Part shown: piece by piece, positions 1 to 5,273 of the stretch
Layout of the letters: each line of letters begins with the position of its first letter
How positions within the stretch are numbered: the first letter of the stretch is position 1
IMG/VR virus record: IMGVR_UViG_3300030104_005222
Span: 1-49,122 of that record
Reading direction: 5' to 3' (one strand)
Source of the DNA: a virus
Length of the DNA: 49,122 bases
Position numbers and translations under genes: made by a program
Notes under the pieces: generated by a model
The model's database searches: none
Told to the model about the DNA's origin: nothing
The model's input: the letters and a program-made list of their open reading frames with translations, nothing else

Positions 1-87
1 GTACATGATCAGATCCAGTGGTGTACCTTTCCAAAAGGGCCAGTCAGCTACGCGCACCTGGTTGTCGGTGTTGTGGTCATTGATCAT
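1..87 (-). CDS. Left-edge partial ORF, unknown protein
   Basis: An open frame begins at an ATG at 87-85 (first residues MINDHNTDNQ) and stays open to the left edge, giving at least 29 residues, including a W-P-F-W-K-G-T stretch. Its start overlaps the stop of the upstream gene by 11 bases, consistent with the coupled junctions elsewhere in this leftward operon. The protein is not recognised and its end lies outside the window. If the two window ends were joined, the frame would stop after only seven more residues, so I treat it as truncated. Confidence 0.45.
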   Translation of the reverse strand, partial: MINDHNTDNQVRVADWPFWKGTPLDLIMY

Positions 88-286
88 TGGCGGGCTCCGT
101 GTCGTCTACGATTCGTACGATGCGTACTGTTCTTTGGCCCCCAAGAAGTTGCTCGCGCCACGCATCGGGATAGCAAAGCTTGGCGATGTTGATGGCTTTT
201 TCGTGTGAATCGAATGTGTAATGGGAACCGCTTGTAGGTTTTAGAAAGCGCCATCCGTCGGTGGTTAGTACACTGATCTTGTACAT
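77..286 (-). CDS. Small hypothetical protein, 69 aa
   Basis: The protein begins MYKISVLTTDGWRFLKP, followed by a mixed helix/strand middle and an acidic end (VDDTEPANDQ). It looks like a small soluble alpha/beta protein: a beta start, then a helix around residues 27-45 containing IAKLCYPDAW. The gene is 7 bases downstream of the previous stop and its own stop lies inside the next ORF, so it belongs to the leftward accessory operon. The ribosome site (a GAGA-like stretch in the gap) is weak. I do not recognise a family. Membership of the operon is well supported by spacing, the function is not. Confidence 0.6.
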   Translation of the reverse strand: MYKISVLTTDGWRFLKPTSGSHYTFDSHEKAINIAKLCYPDAWREQLLGGQRTVRIVRIVDDTEPANDQ

Positions 287-293
287 GGGTATC

Positions 294-500
294 TCAAAAA
301 GGTTTGGTTAGATCGGGAGGGGCGTCCGATGAATAGTTTTCAAGGAGTCCGATCATTGCTTGCATGTGTGCTATGTCAGAGTCGTATTGGTCGATGGCTT
401 CAGGTCCGTCGCTTGCATCGGGTGCCATAAGCATTGTTTGCGCCAGGTCAGCCTGGAATCGCTTGAGTAGTTCGTAGGCCTGTTCGGGTGTGATCAACAT
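294..500 (-). CDS. Small hypothetical helical protein, 68 aa
   Basis: I start this gene at the ATG at 500-498, which has a GGAG six to seven bases upstream and overlaps the stop of the 25-residue micro-gene in a TGATG junction. The frame can be extended upstream to about position 950, but that part lies antisense-free over two better genes in other frames. The product begins MLITPEQAYELLKRFQADL and is mostly helical, with an acidic middle (ASDGPEAIDQYDSD) and a second helix (IAHMQAMIGLLENY). No family is recognised. It is probably an early accessory protein of the leftward operon. Confidence 0.65.
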   Translation of the reverse strand: MLITPEQAYELLKRFQADLAQTMLMAPDASDGPEAIDQYDSDIAHMQAMIGLLENYSSDAPPDLTKPF

Positions 501-577
501 CAGTGACTCCAGAAAAGTGTTGAGAAAGCGATGAGGTAGATGGTGAATGTGAGTGAAGCTGCGATGTCCCAGATCAT
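500..577 (-). CDS. 25-residue single-pass membrane micro-protein
   Basis: This ORF reads ATG ATC TGG GAC ATC GCA and ends TTC TGG AGT CAC TGA. Its product is one hydrophobic helix (IAASLTFTIYLIAF flanked by MIWD and STLFWSH), long enough to cross a membrane. It exactly fills the gap between two convincing genes: its ATG overlaps the upstream stop as ATGA (577-574) and its stop overlaps the downstream start as TGATG (502-498). Both coupled junctions argue that it is translated. It is too short for ordinary gene callers. The role is unknown; a membrane-acting host-takeover or lysis-modulating peptide is conjecture. Confidence 0.6.
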   Translation of the reverse strand: MIWDIAASLTFTIYLIAFSTLFWSH

Positions 578-1182
578 AGTACGTTCGCCCAGTTAGCGTG
601 GTAGGCTGTTGCGTCAGCCATTTGTTGCTCGGTGTATTGAACGCCGTTGCCACCTGCCTCGATGCCTTCGGCGTTACGCAGCAGAGTGTTTGGGTGAGGG
701 GGTACAGTAGAGCTGTGTTGTTCTGCGTTGATGGTGACGATGCCCCACTCCATGCCAGGTGCCAGGGTGATGCCTTCATCCGCGAGTTGGTCTCGGCTAT
801 ACAGGATGATGTGTAGATAGCTGGCAGGTTCTGGATCGATATCGACAGAACTGAACCACTGACTGTAGTATGGCTTCTCGCCTTCCTGTCGGACACGCCA
901 TCCGGATTGAAGCTTGTCTTTGTTTTCGGGAGTGATTTCCGCAAGACCACTCATGCAGCCGGTGAAGTTTTCTACGATGAGAAGTCGTGCGAACGGGAAG
1001 TCGGTATCGTGGCTGACAAGGTAAGGCGTTTTGGTCAGGTCACCCATGAAGCGGTCAGCTTGCGTCCCTGTGAGATCGTTCTTGGAACGACGGTACTTTG
1101 TTATCTTTGTTCCGGCGAAGTCATCGGTGAAGTGACGAAGAGCGAATCGGATGAGTTGAATGGTTTGTGTATCTATTTGCAT
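574..1182 (-). CDS. DUF3228-like conserved protein, 202 aa
   Basis: I chose the ATG at 1182-1180 (MQIDTQTIQL), which has an AGGAA five bases upstream; an in-frame extension to 1197 only adds residues overlapping the upstream gene. Landmarks visible in order are FTGCMSGLAEITPEN (about 95-109), LQSGWRVRQEGEKPYYSQW, ILYSRDQL, EWGIVTINAE, PPHPNTLLRNAEG and GGNGVQYTEQQ near the C-terminus. From memory this order of motifs matches the DUF3228 family, whose function is unknown. The gene couples to the 25-residue membrane peptide through an ATGA overlap. Family assignment is moderate; a profile search would settle it. Confidence 0.7.
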   Translation of the reverse strand: MQIDTQTIQLIRFALRHFTDDFAGTKITKYRRSKNDLTGTQADRFMGDLTKTPYLVSHDTDFPFARLLIVENFTGCMSGLAEITPENKDKLQSGWRVRQEGEKPYYSQWFSSVDIDPEPASYLHIILYSRDQLADEGITLAPGMEWGIVTINAEQHSSTVPPHPNTLLRNAEGIEAGGNGVQYTEQQMADATAYHANWANVL

Positions 1183-1190
1183 TTGGGTTC

Positions 1191-1565
1191 CTACCACCAG
1201 GAGGTGTAGTAAAGTTGGTGACCTTGTTCCAAGAGGGACGTGGCCAGGGGAATGAATTCCTCGGTTTGGTTGATGTGGTATGTGGAAGATGAGCCGAAGA
1301 AGAAACCTGTGTGGGTACGCAGTTTCTTGTGTTCCATCGCGAGGCGTGTGATGTCGACGAGTGTGAGTTCGACCTCGGTGCAGTTGAACTCAACTTCGGT
1401 GCCACCTTTTAAGCGGTAGAGACGTTCCATCCAACCCTCAAGGTCAGCGTGTTTGCGCCAGTAGAACAACTCTTTGTCGCATTCTTCGATGGGCGGTGCG
1501 ACGTCGGGTGGTCTGGATGGGTCTCGGTTGGGGTTTCGGATGAAGACATATTGATCAAGTCCCAT
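1191..1565 (-). CDS. Conserved phage protein with MGLD start, 124 aa
   Basis: The product starts MGLDQYVFIRNP and contains EL-FYWRKHADLEGWMERLY at about residues 32-50. That combination of an MGLD start and a YWRKH-x-x-L-x-GWME block recurs in a small family of phage proteins of unknown function (recalled, not searched). The C-terminal half (THTGFFFGSSSTYH, then EFIPLATSLLEQGHQLYYTSWW) looks like a compact alpha/beta domain. A strong AAGGAG lies seven bases upstream of the ATG, directly after the stop of the 27-residue Cys peptide. It is part of the leftward operon. Confidence 0.75.
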   Translation of the reverse strand: MGLDQYVFIRNPNRDPSRPPDVAPPIEECDKELFYWRKHADLEGWMERLYRLKGGTEVEFNCTEVELTLVDITRLAMEHKKLRTHTGFFFGSSSTYHINQTEEFIPLATSLLEQGHQLYYTSWW

Positions 1566-1576
1566 TGGGATTCTCC

Positions 1577-1660
1577 TTAGAATGGTCGGGGGCGGTTACA
1601 GCGGCGACAAGAGAGGCGGTTGCCACTGTTTTGGGCACCACAAAAACATTTCCAATACAT
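1577..1660 (-). CDS. 27-residue zinc-ribbon-like micro-protein
   Basis: The ORF starts at the ATG at 1660-1658, preceded by a near-perfect AAAGGAG five bases away, and its stop TAA is followed directly by the GGAG of the next gene. The peptide is MYWKCFCGAQNSGNRLSC plus RRCNRPRPF. It has two cysteine pairs (CxC and CxxC) separated by ten residues, with W-x-C-x-C-G-x-x-N-S-G-N-R resembling a minimal RanBP2-type or ribbon zinc finger. An in-frame upstream ATG would add 12 residues (MSETPAAFKGEL) but lacks a ribosome site. It could bind zinc and act as a nucleic-acid or protein adaptor; this is inference from the cysteine pattern. Confidence 0.6.
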   Translation of the reverse strand: MYWKCFCGAQNSGNRLSCRRCNRPRPF

Positions 1661-1729
1661 TAGTTCTCCTTTAAAAGCGGCGGGCGTTTCACTCATGGAT
1701 CGGCGTAAACCTTTTGGGCGATGCGTTAC

Positions 1730-1849
1730 TCAGAGATCATATATTCGGGAGTGCCCGGTCCTCCTTAGTGTCGCCAACGTTTGCAACCGTTGGTTTCCCA
1801 TGTGCACTGGGTTGGCATCGACACTTGCCTCAGTGACCAAGATGGCCAT
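1730..1849 (-). CDS. Doubtful 39-residue ORF
   Basis: This frame begins ATG GCC ATC TTG (MAILVTEASV) right after the stop of the 58-residue gene. A GGAG abuts the ATG with no spacer, which is poor for initiation; an in-frame TTG nine bases on is possible. The product (ending TGHSRIYDL) has no recognisable feature. A competing 17-codon ORF in another frame (1765-1818, MPTQCTWETNGCKRWRH) has two cysteines and a GAGG upstream. At most one of the two is probably real; I could not decide. Confidence 0.25.
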   Translation of the reverse strand: MAILVTEASVDANPVHMGNQRLQTLATLRRTGHSRIYDL

Positions 1850-1853
1850 CTCC

Positions 1854-2030
1854 TTACCCGTCGACGGTACGGGATTTGTACGGCTCCGTGGGTGCTGGCG
1901 TAGTCTTTGACTGTGTTGTCTGACTATGCAGATGGTGTTGGTGTTCGCGTTCGATCCAAGGTTGGTCTTTACGAGCTTGAATGATAGCGTCGGCTTGACG
2001 ACGCAAGACATCAAAGATGTTTGAGTTCAT
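1854..2030 (-). CDS. Small hypothetical protein, 58 aa
   Basis: The ATG at 2030-2028 overlaps the stop of the upstream gene as ATGA, typical of coupled translation. The product starts MNSNIFDVLRRQADAIIQ, continues with a charged, His-rich stretch (EREHQHHLHSQ) and ends in a Thr/Pro-rich tail (KTTPAPTEPYKSRTVDG). The N-terminal 30 residues should be helical and the tail disordered. No family is recognised. The overlap and the lack of internal stops over 58 codons are the main support. Confidence 0.5.
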   Translation of the reverse strand: MNSNIFDVLRRQADAIIQARKDQPWIEREHQHHLHSQTTQSKTTPAPTEPYKSRTVDG

Positions 2031-2686
2031 GGACGCTCCCAGGTTGCGTGTGTTTGCAAGATTGGCAGGGTTGTAAACTTGAGAGTGGGACGTTCACAAT
2101 CTTCCAAAACGAATTCGAAGTTCAGTACGATCTCGTCGCTGTATCGATTGAGTTTGTACTCATACTCAGCCAGACATGATTGCCGCACGTATTCGCGTTC
2201 GATGTATTCATTTGTGAGGCAGTGTGGTGTAGAGTCACGACGGTGAATGCCGATGGATGGAATACGTACCGAGATATTTGCAGTCATGTTGGTTTGTTTG
2301 AACAACGTTGAGTCGTCGTATGGATGATAGGTATCGAACTCGATACCCCAACAGTCGACGTCCAGTTTCTTTTGAAGATAGGTTTGATTACTTTTTTCGT
2401 CGCGGGTGTGGAAGCTGTAGTTGTTACAGTTCTCCATGATCTTTTTGAACTGGTAGTAGACTTGTTCTTCGATCAGCACGGAGAGTTGACTGTCACGGGA
2501 GGACTTCATGTCAGTGCATGCGGTGATCACTGGTTGATAGATTGCGGCGAGTTCGGCGTTGAACTTTTCGTACAGGGCTTCGACTTTGGCATCGACGCTG
2601 GAATGGTGGGTGGCCATTTTTTTGGCGTACTTGTCGAAGTGTTTTGTGATGCTGGGGTAAAGCTCTGGGATGGTTGTCTCTTCCAT
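2027..2686 (-). CDS. Hypothetical protein, 219 aa; first gene of the leftward operon
   Basis: The start at 2686-2684 (MEETTIPELYPSITKHFDKY) has a GAGG about six bases upstream; an in-frame start 30 bases earlier (MPTSFAIEAV) lacks one. The first 100 residues look helical and charged (DKYAKKMATHHSSVDAKVEA, then SVLIEEQVYYQFKKIMEN). The remainder is beta-rich and ends EFVLEDCERPTLKFTTLPIL. There are five scattered cysteines without a clear metal site. It is the first gene after the 2.7-3.2 kb control region, so it is probably transcribed from there. The product is not recognised. Confidence 0.75.
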   Translation of the reverse strand: MEETTIPELYPSITKHFDKYAKKMATHHSSVDAKVEALYEKFNAELAAIYQPVITACTDMKSSRDSQLSVLIEEQVYYQFKKIMENCNNYSFHTRDEKSNQTYLQKKLDVDCWGIEFDTYHPYDDSTLFKQTNMTANISVRIPSIGIHRRDSTPHCLTNEYIEREYVRQSCLAEYEYKLNRYSDEIVLNFEFVLEDCERPTLKFTTLPILQTHATWERP

Positions 2687-3211
2687 GACTGCCTCAATAG
2701 CAAAAGATGTTGGCACCCCCTATAGATTTCTGCAACGTCACGGGGATGCCGGTTAGATGACGTTGTCTGGCTGTGTTTAAGGTTTAGTCGGAAACAGCAA
2801 TCCGGCTTGATGGTTGCAGTTGGACATACAACGTGTGTCGCTTTGATGCTTTGACGCACGACACATTCTTAGACCATCAAGTCTTTGAGACACTACGGGT
2901 AGTGTGTGATGTTGGTGTAACCACCAAGATGCATGTGGTTACGTGATAGTGTAGGAACAAACTACGATATGAAGATGTAACCACGTTACCACATTGTGAA
3001 GGGTACGCAGGGAAGCTGGTGAGTACTGCGTAGTTTGCATGTATAGACTTTAGGATACAAGATACAAAGGGAGATCGATACAGAGTATCTATGGTATCAA
3101 TTATGTGGTTACAGTGGTTACACTATTGAATAGTATAGTTAGTAACTGCGTTTAGGTGTAACCCACATGTGGTTACGTTAGTGGTAACTGGGTAACCGGT
3201 GGAGAATATAA
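2687..3211. other. Non-coding control region
   Basis: This stretch of about 520 bases has no convincing gene on either strand. It holds a cluster of GTGGTTAC-type motifs (separate entry), a tandem GATACAA pair (3054-3067) and a small inverted repeat, GATAC-aga-GTATC, at 3077-3089. It lies upstream of the leftward operon and is where its promoter would be expected. I could not pick a convincing promoter by eye. Confidence 0.6.
2914..3197. repeat. Iteron-like cluster of GTGGTTAC motifs
   Basis: Copies of GTGGTTAC, its complement GTAACCAC, or one-base variants occur near 2917 (complement), 2935, 2977 (complement), 2985 (variant GTTACCAC), 3105, 3114, 3157 (complement, variant), 3169, 3181 (variant GTGGTAAC) and 3190. 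Two are tandem (3104-3121) and two form a near-perfect palindrome, GTAACCCACATGTGGTTAC, at about 3158-3176. Such dense short repeats in a non-coding segment are typical of replication-initiator iterons or of multi-site operators. Which of these applies cannot be told from sequence alone. Confidence 0.6.
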
Positions 3212-3325
3212 ATGGAAAGTTGGTGGAGAATAAAAATGCCGGATAGTGTACCCAGTGAGCCTACGCTGAATGGGCCCACCGAGGATGGGAGAGCCACCCA
3301 ATGGAATAAAAGCGTGCGAGCGTAG
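3212..3325 (+). CDS. Possible 37-residue ORF with duplicated ribosome sites
   Basis: Two in-frame ATGs (3212 and 3236) are each preceded by GGTGGAG, within a 17-base direct repeat (3198-3214 and 3222-3238) that differs by one base. The longer product is MESWWRIK followed by MPDSVPSEPTLNGPTEDG and RATQWNKSVRA; the shorter starts at the second Met. There is no hydrophobic segment or known motif. It could be a short leader or early peptide. The duplicated start site is the only reason to list it. Confidence 0.25.
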   Translation: MESWWRIKMPDSVPSEPTLNGPTEDGRATQWNKSVRA

Positions 3326-3355
3326 CGAGCACTCGATTATGGGGGAACGGAAGAG

Positions 3356-3387
3356 AAAAAAACCCTGAGGTGACTTGCACCCCAGGG
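3356..3387 (-). terminator. Intrinsic terminator of the 3403-4311 gene
   Basis: Read on the minus strand, CCCTGGGGTG pairs with CACCTCAGGG (10 pairs including one G-U) around a CAAGT loop, followed immediately by seven T. It lies 16 bases after the stop of the minus-strand gene and would end its transcript before the control region. Confidence 0.85.
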
Positions 3388-3402
3388 CGAGGAAGACGAC
3401 GA

Positions 3403-4311
3403 CTAACCAATGAGGTTAGTCAGAAGGCGCTTACGCTCCTTGTTCGTCTCGCGAGCCAACTGACGCTTGAGGTCACTGAGAGGCATAGCGCCGTCGAGTG
3501 CGTCATGGCTGGATTCTTCGACGAGGTCCCAGGTGCCGGTGGCCGCATTGAAGATACGACGTTCGTCTGCACCAACCTTCGACGCTTCGTTGGCTTCTTC
3601 GCTGGGGCGAACGGTGCGCGCCTCACGGATGCGCTTGGTGCCCTGCTTGGCGGCATCGAAGTTGGACGAGAAGTAACCAGCCTCCGACTTAGGGCTGATG
3701 CCATCGTTGCATGTCCAAGGCCAGAGGAAGTTCTCGCCGGTCTTGCCGTTGGTGCCCATGTCAGGGTAGAAGCTGATGGACTCGATGTCTTTCAACCAGT
3801 TCCACACCTTGACGGCGGCGTCGTATCGCTGCTCGATGGTGGCCTGACCACCTTGCCAGTGCTTACGCTGCTCGATGTTGTCGCAAGCGAGGATAAGTCC
3901 GATGGCTTCCTCGAAGCGAGCCGGAGAGAATCCGGTGTGAGCATGGTTAGGAGAACCACTACGACGAGTTACCGACGAATCACCAAGAAGGCTACCGAAG
4001 GCGTCATCGGAACCAAGCGCCGAAGCGTTCGGGTCGAAGGTCCACATGAAACGCAACAAGGTGTGACGAGAATGAACAGTCTCGCCGTCACGACCCTCGT
4101 ATGAGTAGTCACCGAAGACAACCGAGCCACCCTGGAAGTAAGACTCAACGGTCTGACGAAGGTCGCGGTGAGCATTACCCTCTGTCTGAAGCGGGATGGA
4201 CCGGAGATGCTTGACGATCATGCCGAGCAACTTGTTAGTAAGTTCGACGCGCTCTTCACGAGTGGCGACGAAACGAGCTTGAGTAGGGAACATTGTGATT
4301 GCTTTTGTCAT
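3403..4311 (-). CDS. Unknown protein, 302 aa, with codon use of a highly expressed gene
   Basis: The start at 4311-4309 (MTKAITMFPTQARF) has AAAGGAAAG four to five bases upstream; an in-frame ATG at 4335 has no ribosome site. All 14 Phe codons are TTC, all Tyr codons TAC, nearly all Ile ATC and nearly all Asn AAC, whereas most neighbouring genes use TTT, AAT and ATT freely. The capsid gene shows the same bias, so abundant synthesis is likely. The sequence is soluble, with aromatic blocks (KVWNWLKDIESISFYPDM, then FLWPWTCNDG near residues 190-200) and a charged helical C-terminus (SDLKRQLARETNKERKRLL). It stands alone, with its own terminator and a long gene-free region upstream. No family is recognised. 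Confidence 0.85.
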   Translation of the reverse strand: MTKAITMFPTQARFVATREERVELTNKLLGMIVKHLRSIPLQTEGNAHRDLRQTVESYFQGGSVVFGDYSYEGRDGETVHSRHTLLRFMWTFDPNASALGSDDAFGSLLGDSSVTRRSGSPNHAHTGFSPARFEEAIGLILACDNIEQRKHWQGGQATIEQRYDAAVKVWNWLKDIESISFYPDMGTNGKTGENFLWPWTCNDGISPKSEAGYFSSNFDAAKQGTKRIREARTVRPSEEANEASKVGADERRIFNAATGTWDLVEESSHDALDGAMPLSDLKRQLARETNKERKRLLTNLIG

Positions 4312-4322
4312 TGTACTTTCCT

Positions 4323-4352
4323 TTGTGTATGACATTTATGAATGAGTGTAAT
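4323..4352 (+). promoter_or_regulatory. Possible sigma70-like promoter for the structured RNA
   Basis: TTGTGT (4323-4328) and TGTAAT (4347-4352, five of six matches to the -10 consensus) are 18 bases apart and read towards the structured region. An interrupted inverted repeat, TGAGTGTAATACTCA (4343-4357), covers the -10 box and could be an operator. The -35 match is weak, so this is tentative. Confidence 0.3.
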
Positions 4353-4422
4353 ACTCACGTAAGTTATTAGAATAAAAGAGAAAAAGAGAAAAGAGAGAAA
4401 GAAAAAAAGAAAACTACACAGA

Positions 4423-5100
4423 CACCTCCGGGTAAGAAAAAACATACTAAACCCAGGTGCATCACCACTTCAGCATTTGGAAGCTGGCATGTCATAAAGA
4501 AACTCCTTGGTTCACCCAGAGTGACCAAGGATGTTTCTGGGATGCCCGAAAACATCTGCAGTAAATCAAAGATGAATAAAACAAAAGGTCACCGAGTCCG
4601 GTAGGACACCTTGAAATATAAATAAAAAAGGAGGTGACACCATGACCGGCAGGTCCGACCTAAACTTGGTTTAGGTCAAGTGGTCATCTTTGAACCGACA
4701 CATTCGTAGCAGCAACCGTAGACCGGATGACCAAACTTGTTTTGGTCACGAAGGGTTGACGTTCGCTGAGTGAATAATCAGGAAGGGACACCGAGCAGGT
4801 GTCCGAGGTTTCCGGATTATTTACCTTGGGCTTCTGGTTGACCAAGGGTCAAGCGGTCATGCGAGTGGCGCATATGACCGCAAGAAGTCTCAGCGGAAAG
4901 GAATGGAAGAGTTTATCCGGTCCAGAAAAAAGCTGACCGATAGGTCAATCCGCCAAATGCAATCCACCCAATCCACCAATCGACCAACGAACCAATCCGC
5001 CCACCAAAGAAGCTGGTCAAACCAATCGGCCCAAGTGTTTTGTCGTCCGGATCCGCCCAGGGCGAGAAAAAGTTAAGTCCTACATGTAGTTAGACTTCCG
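4423..5100 (+). ncRNA. Large structured RNA candidate of about 680 nt
   Basis: This gene-free stretch has consecutive and nested stems: 4423-4459 (CACCT and GGGT with their partners, A-rich loop); a three-tier rod 4486-4546 (GGCAT, AGAAAC, CCTTGG and TCAC with their partners); 4585-4612; 4642-4687 enclosing a perfect 8-bp hairpin at 4657-4677; 4713-4758 enclosing a perfect 8-bp hairpin at 4728-4748; a rod 4773-4821 with about 18 pairs; 4824-4847; an 11-bp hairpin 4853-4881; and 4893-4953 enclosing 4934-4947. Unpaired segments are A-rich on the plus strand (for example 4434-4450, 4561-4586, 4613-4630), as in folded RNAs, hence the strand choice. Size and ornate layout recall the phage-borne GOLLD/ROOL-type RNAs, but I cannot assign it to either. 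Confidence 0.6.
4642..4674 (+). CDS. Possible 10-codon leader peptide inside the structured RNA
   Basis: ATG at 4642 follows AAGGAGGTGACACC, an ideal ribosome site, and encodes MTGRSDLNLV before TAG. The ORF ends inside the perfect hairpin at 4657-4677, so a translating ribosome would open it. It may be a regulatory leader peptide. It may also be chance, with the purine-rich run serving another function in the RNA. Confidence 0.3.
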   Translation: MTGRSDLNLV

Positions 5101-5145
5101 GAGTCAACAGTGGGGGAGGGGGAGGTATACCCTATTCATCCGTAA

Positions 5146-5169
5146 CCCCTATTGTTGTGGGGGCCTTTT
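5146..5169 (+). terminator. Weak hairpin with short T-run after the structured region
   Basis: CCCC (5146-5149) pairs with GGGG (5159-5162) around TATTGTTGT, followed by GCCTTTT. The stem is short, so termination would be partial at best. It is the only terminator-like element between the structured RNA and the next gene. Confidence 0.25.
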
Positions 5170-5204
5170 CCGAACCGAGGTACTTTTCAAAACACCTTAC
5201 CGCT

Positions 5205-5217
5205 GTGGTATTACCAC
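5205..5217. promoter_or_regulatory. Perfect inverted repeat upstream of the RHH-like gene
   Basis: GTGGTA-T-TACCAC is a perfect 6+1+6 inverted repeat 57 bases before the start of the RHH-like gene. Ribbon-helix-helix proteins often bind such short palindromes near their own promoters, so an autoregulatory operator is plausible. It also resembles the GTGGTTAC motifs at 2.9-3.2 kb. Function is inferred only. Confidence 0.35.
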
Positions 5218-5273
5218 CTTGCCACGTTTAGCGTCCCGTGGTACGGTTTCATCGACTCAAACCTGGAACCACT

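Noticed and set aside
2527-2859. 110-codon minus-strand ORF at the operon start
   Set aside because: It overlaps the supported gene 2027-2686 in another frame and has a poor start and composition.
2914-3197. CRISPR array
   Set aside because: The repeats are only 8 bases, irregularly spaced and in both orientations, without spacers of even length or cas genes.
3370-4104. 244-codon plus-strand ORF
   Set aside because: It is the antisense of the codon-biased gene 3403-4311; the strong TTC/AAC/ATC bias of that gene removes stops on the other strand.
4367-4555. 62-codon ORF on the minus strand in the structured region
   Set aside because: Its C-terminus is a Phe/Ser-only translation of a purine-rich tract, it has no ribosome site, and it runs across the strongest stems.
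4423-5100. Naming the RNA as GOLLD, ROOL or another known family
   Set aside because: Size and style are similar, but I could not match any conserved family sequence by eye; left as an unnamed candidate.
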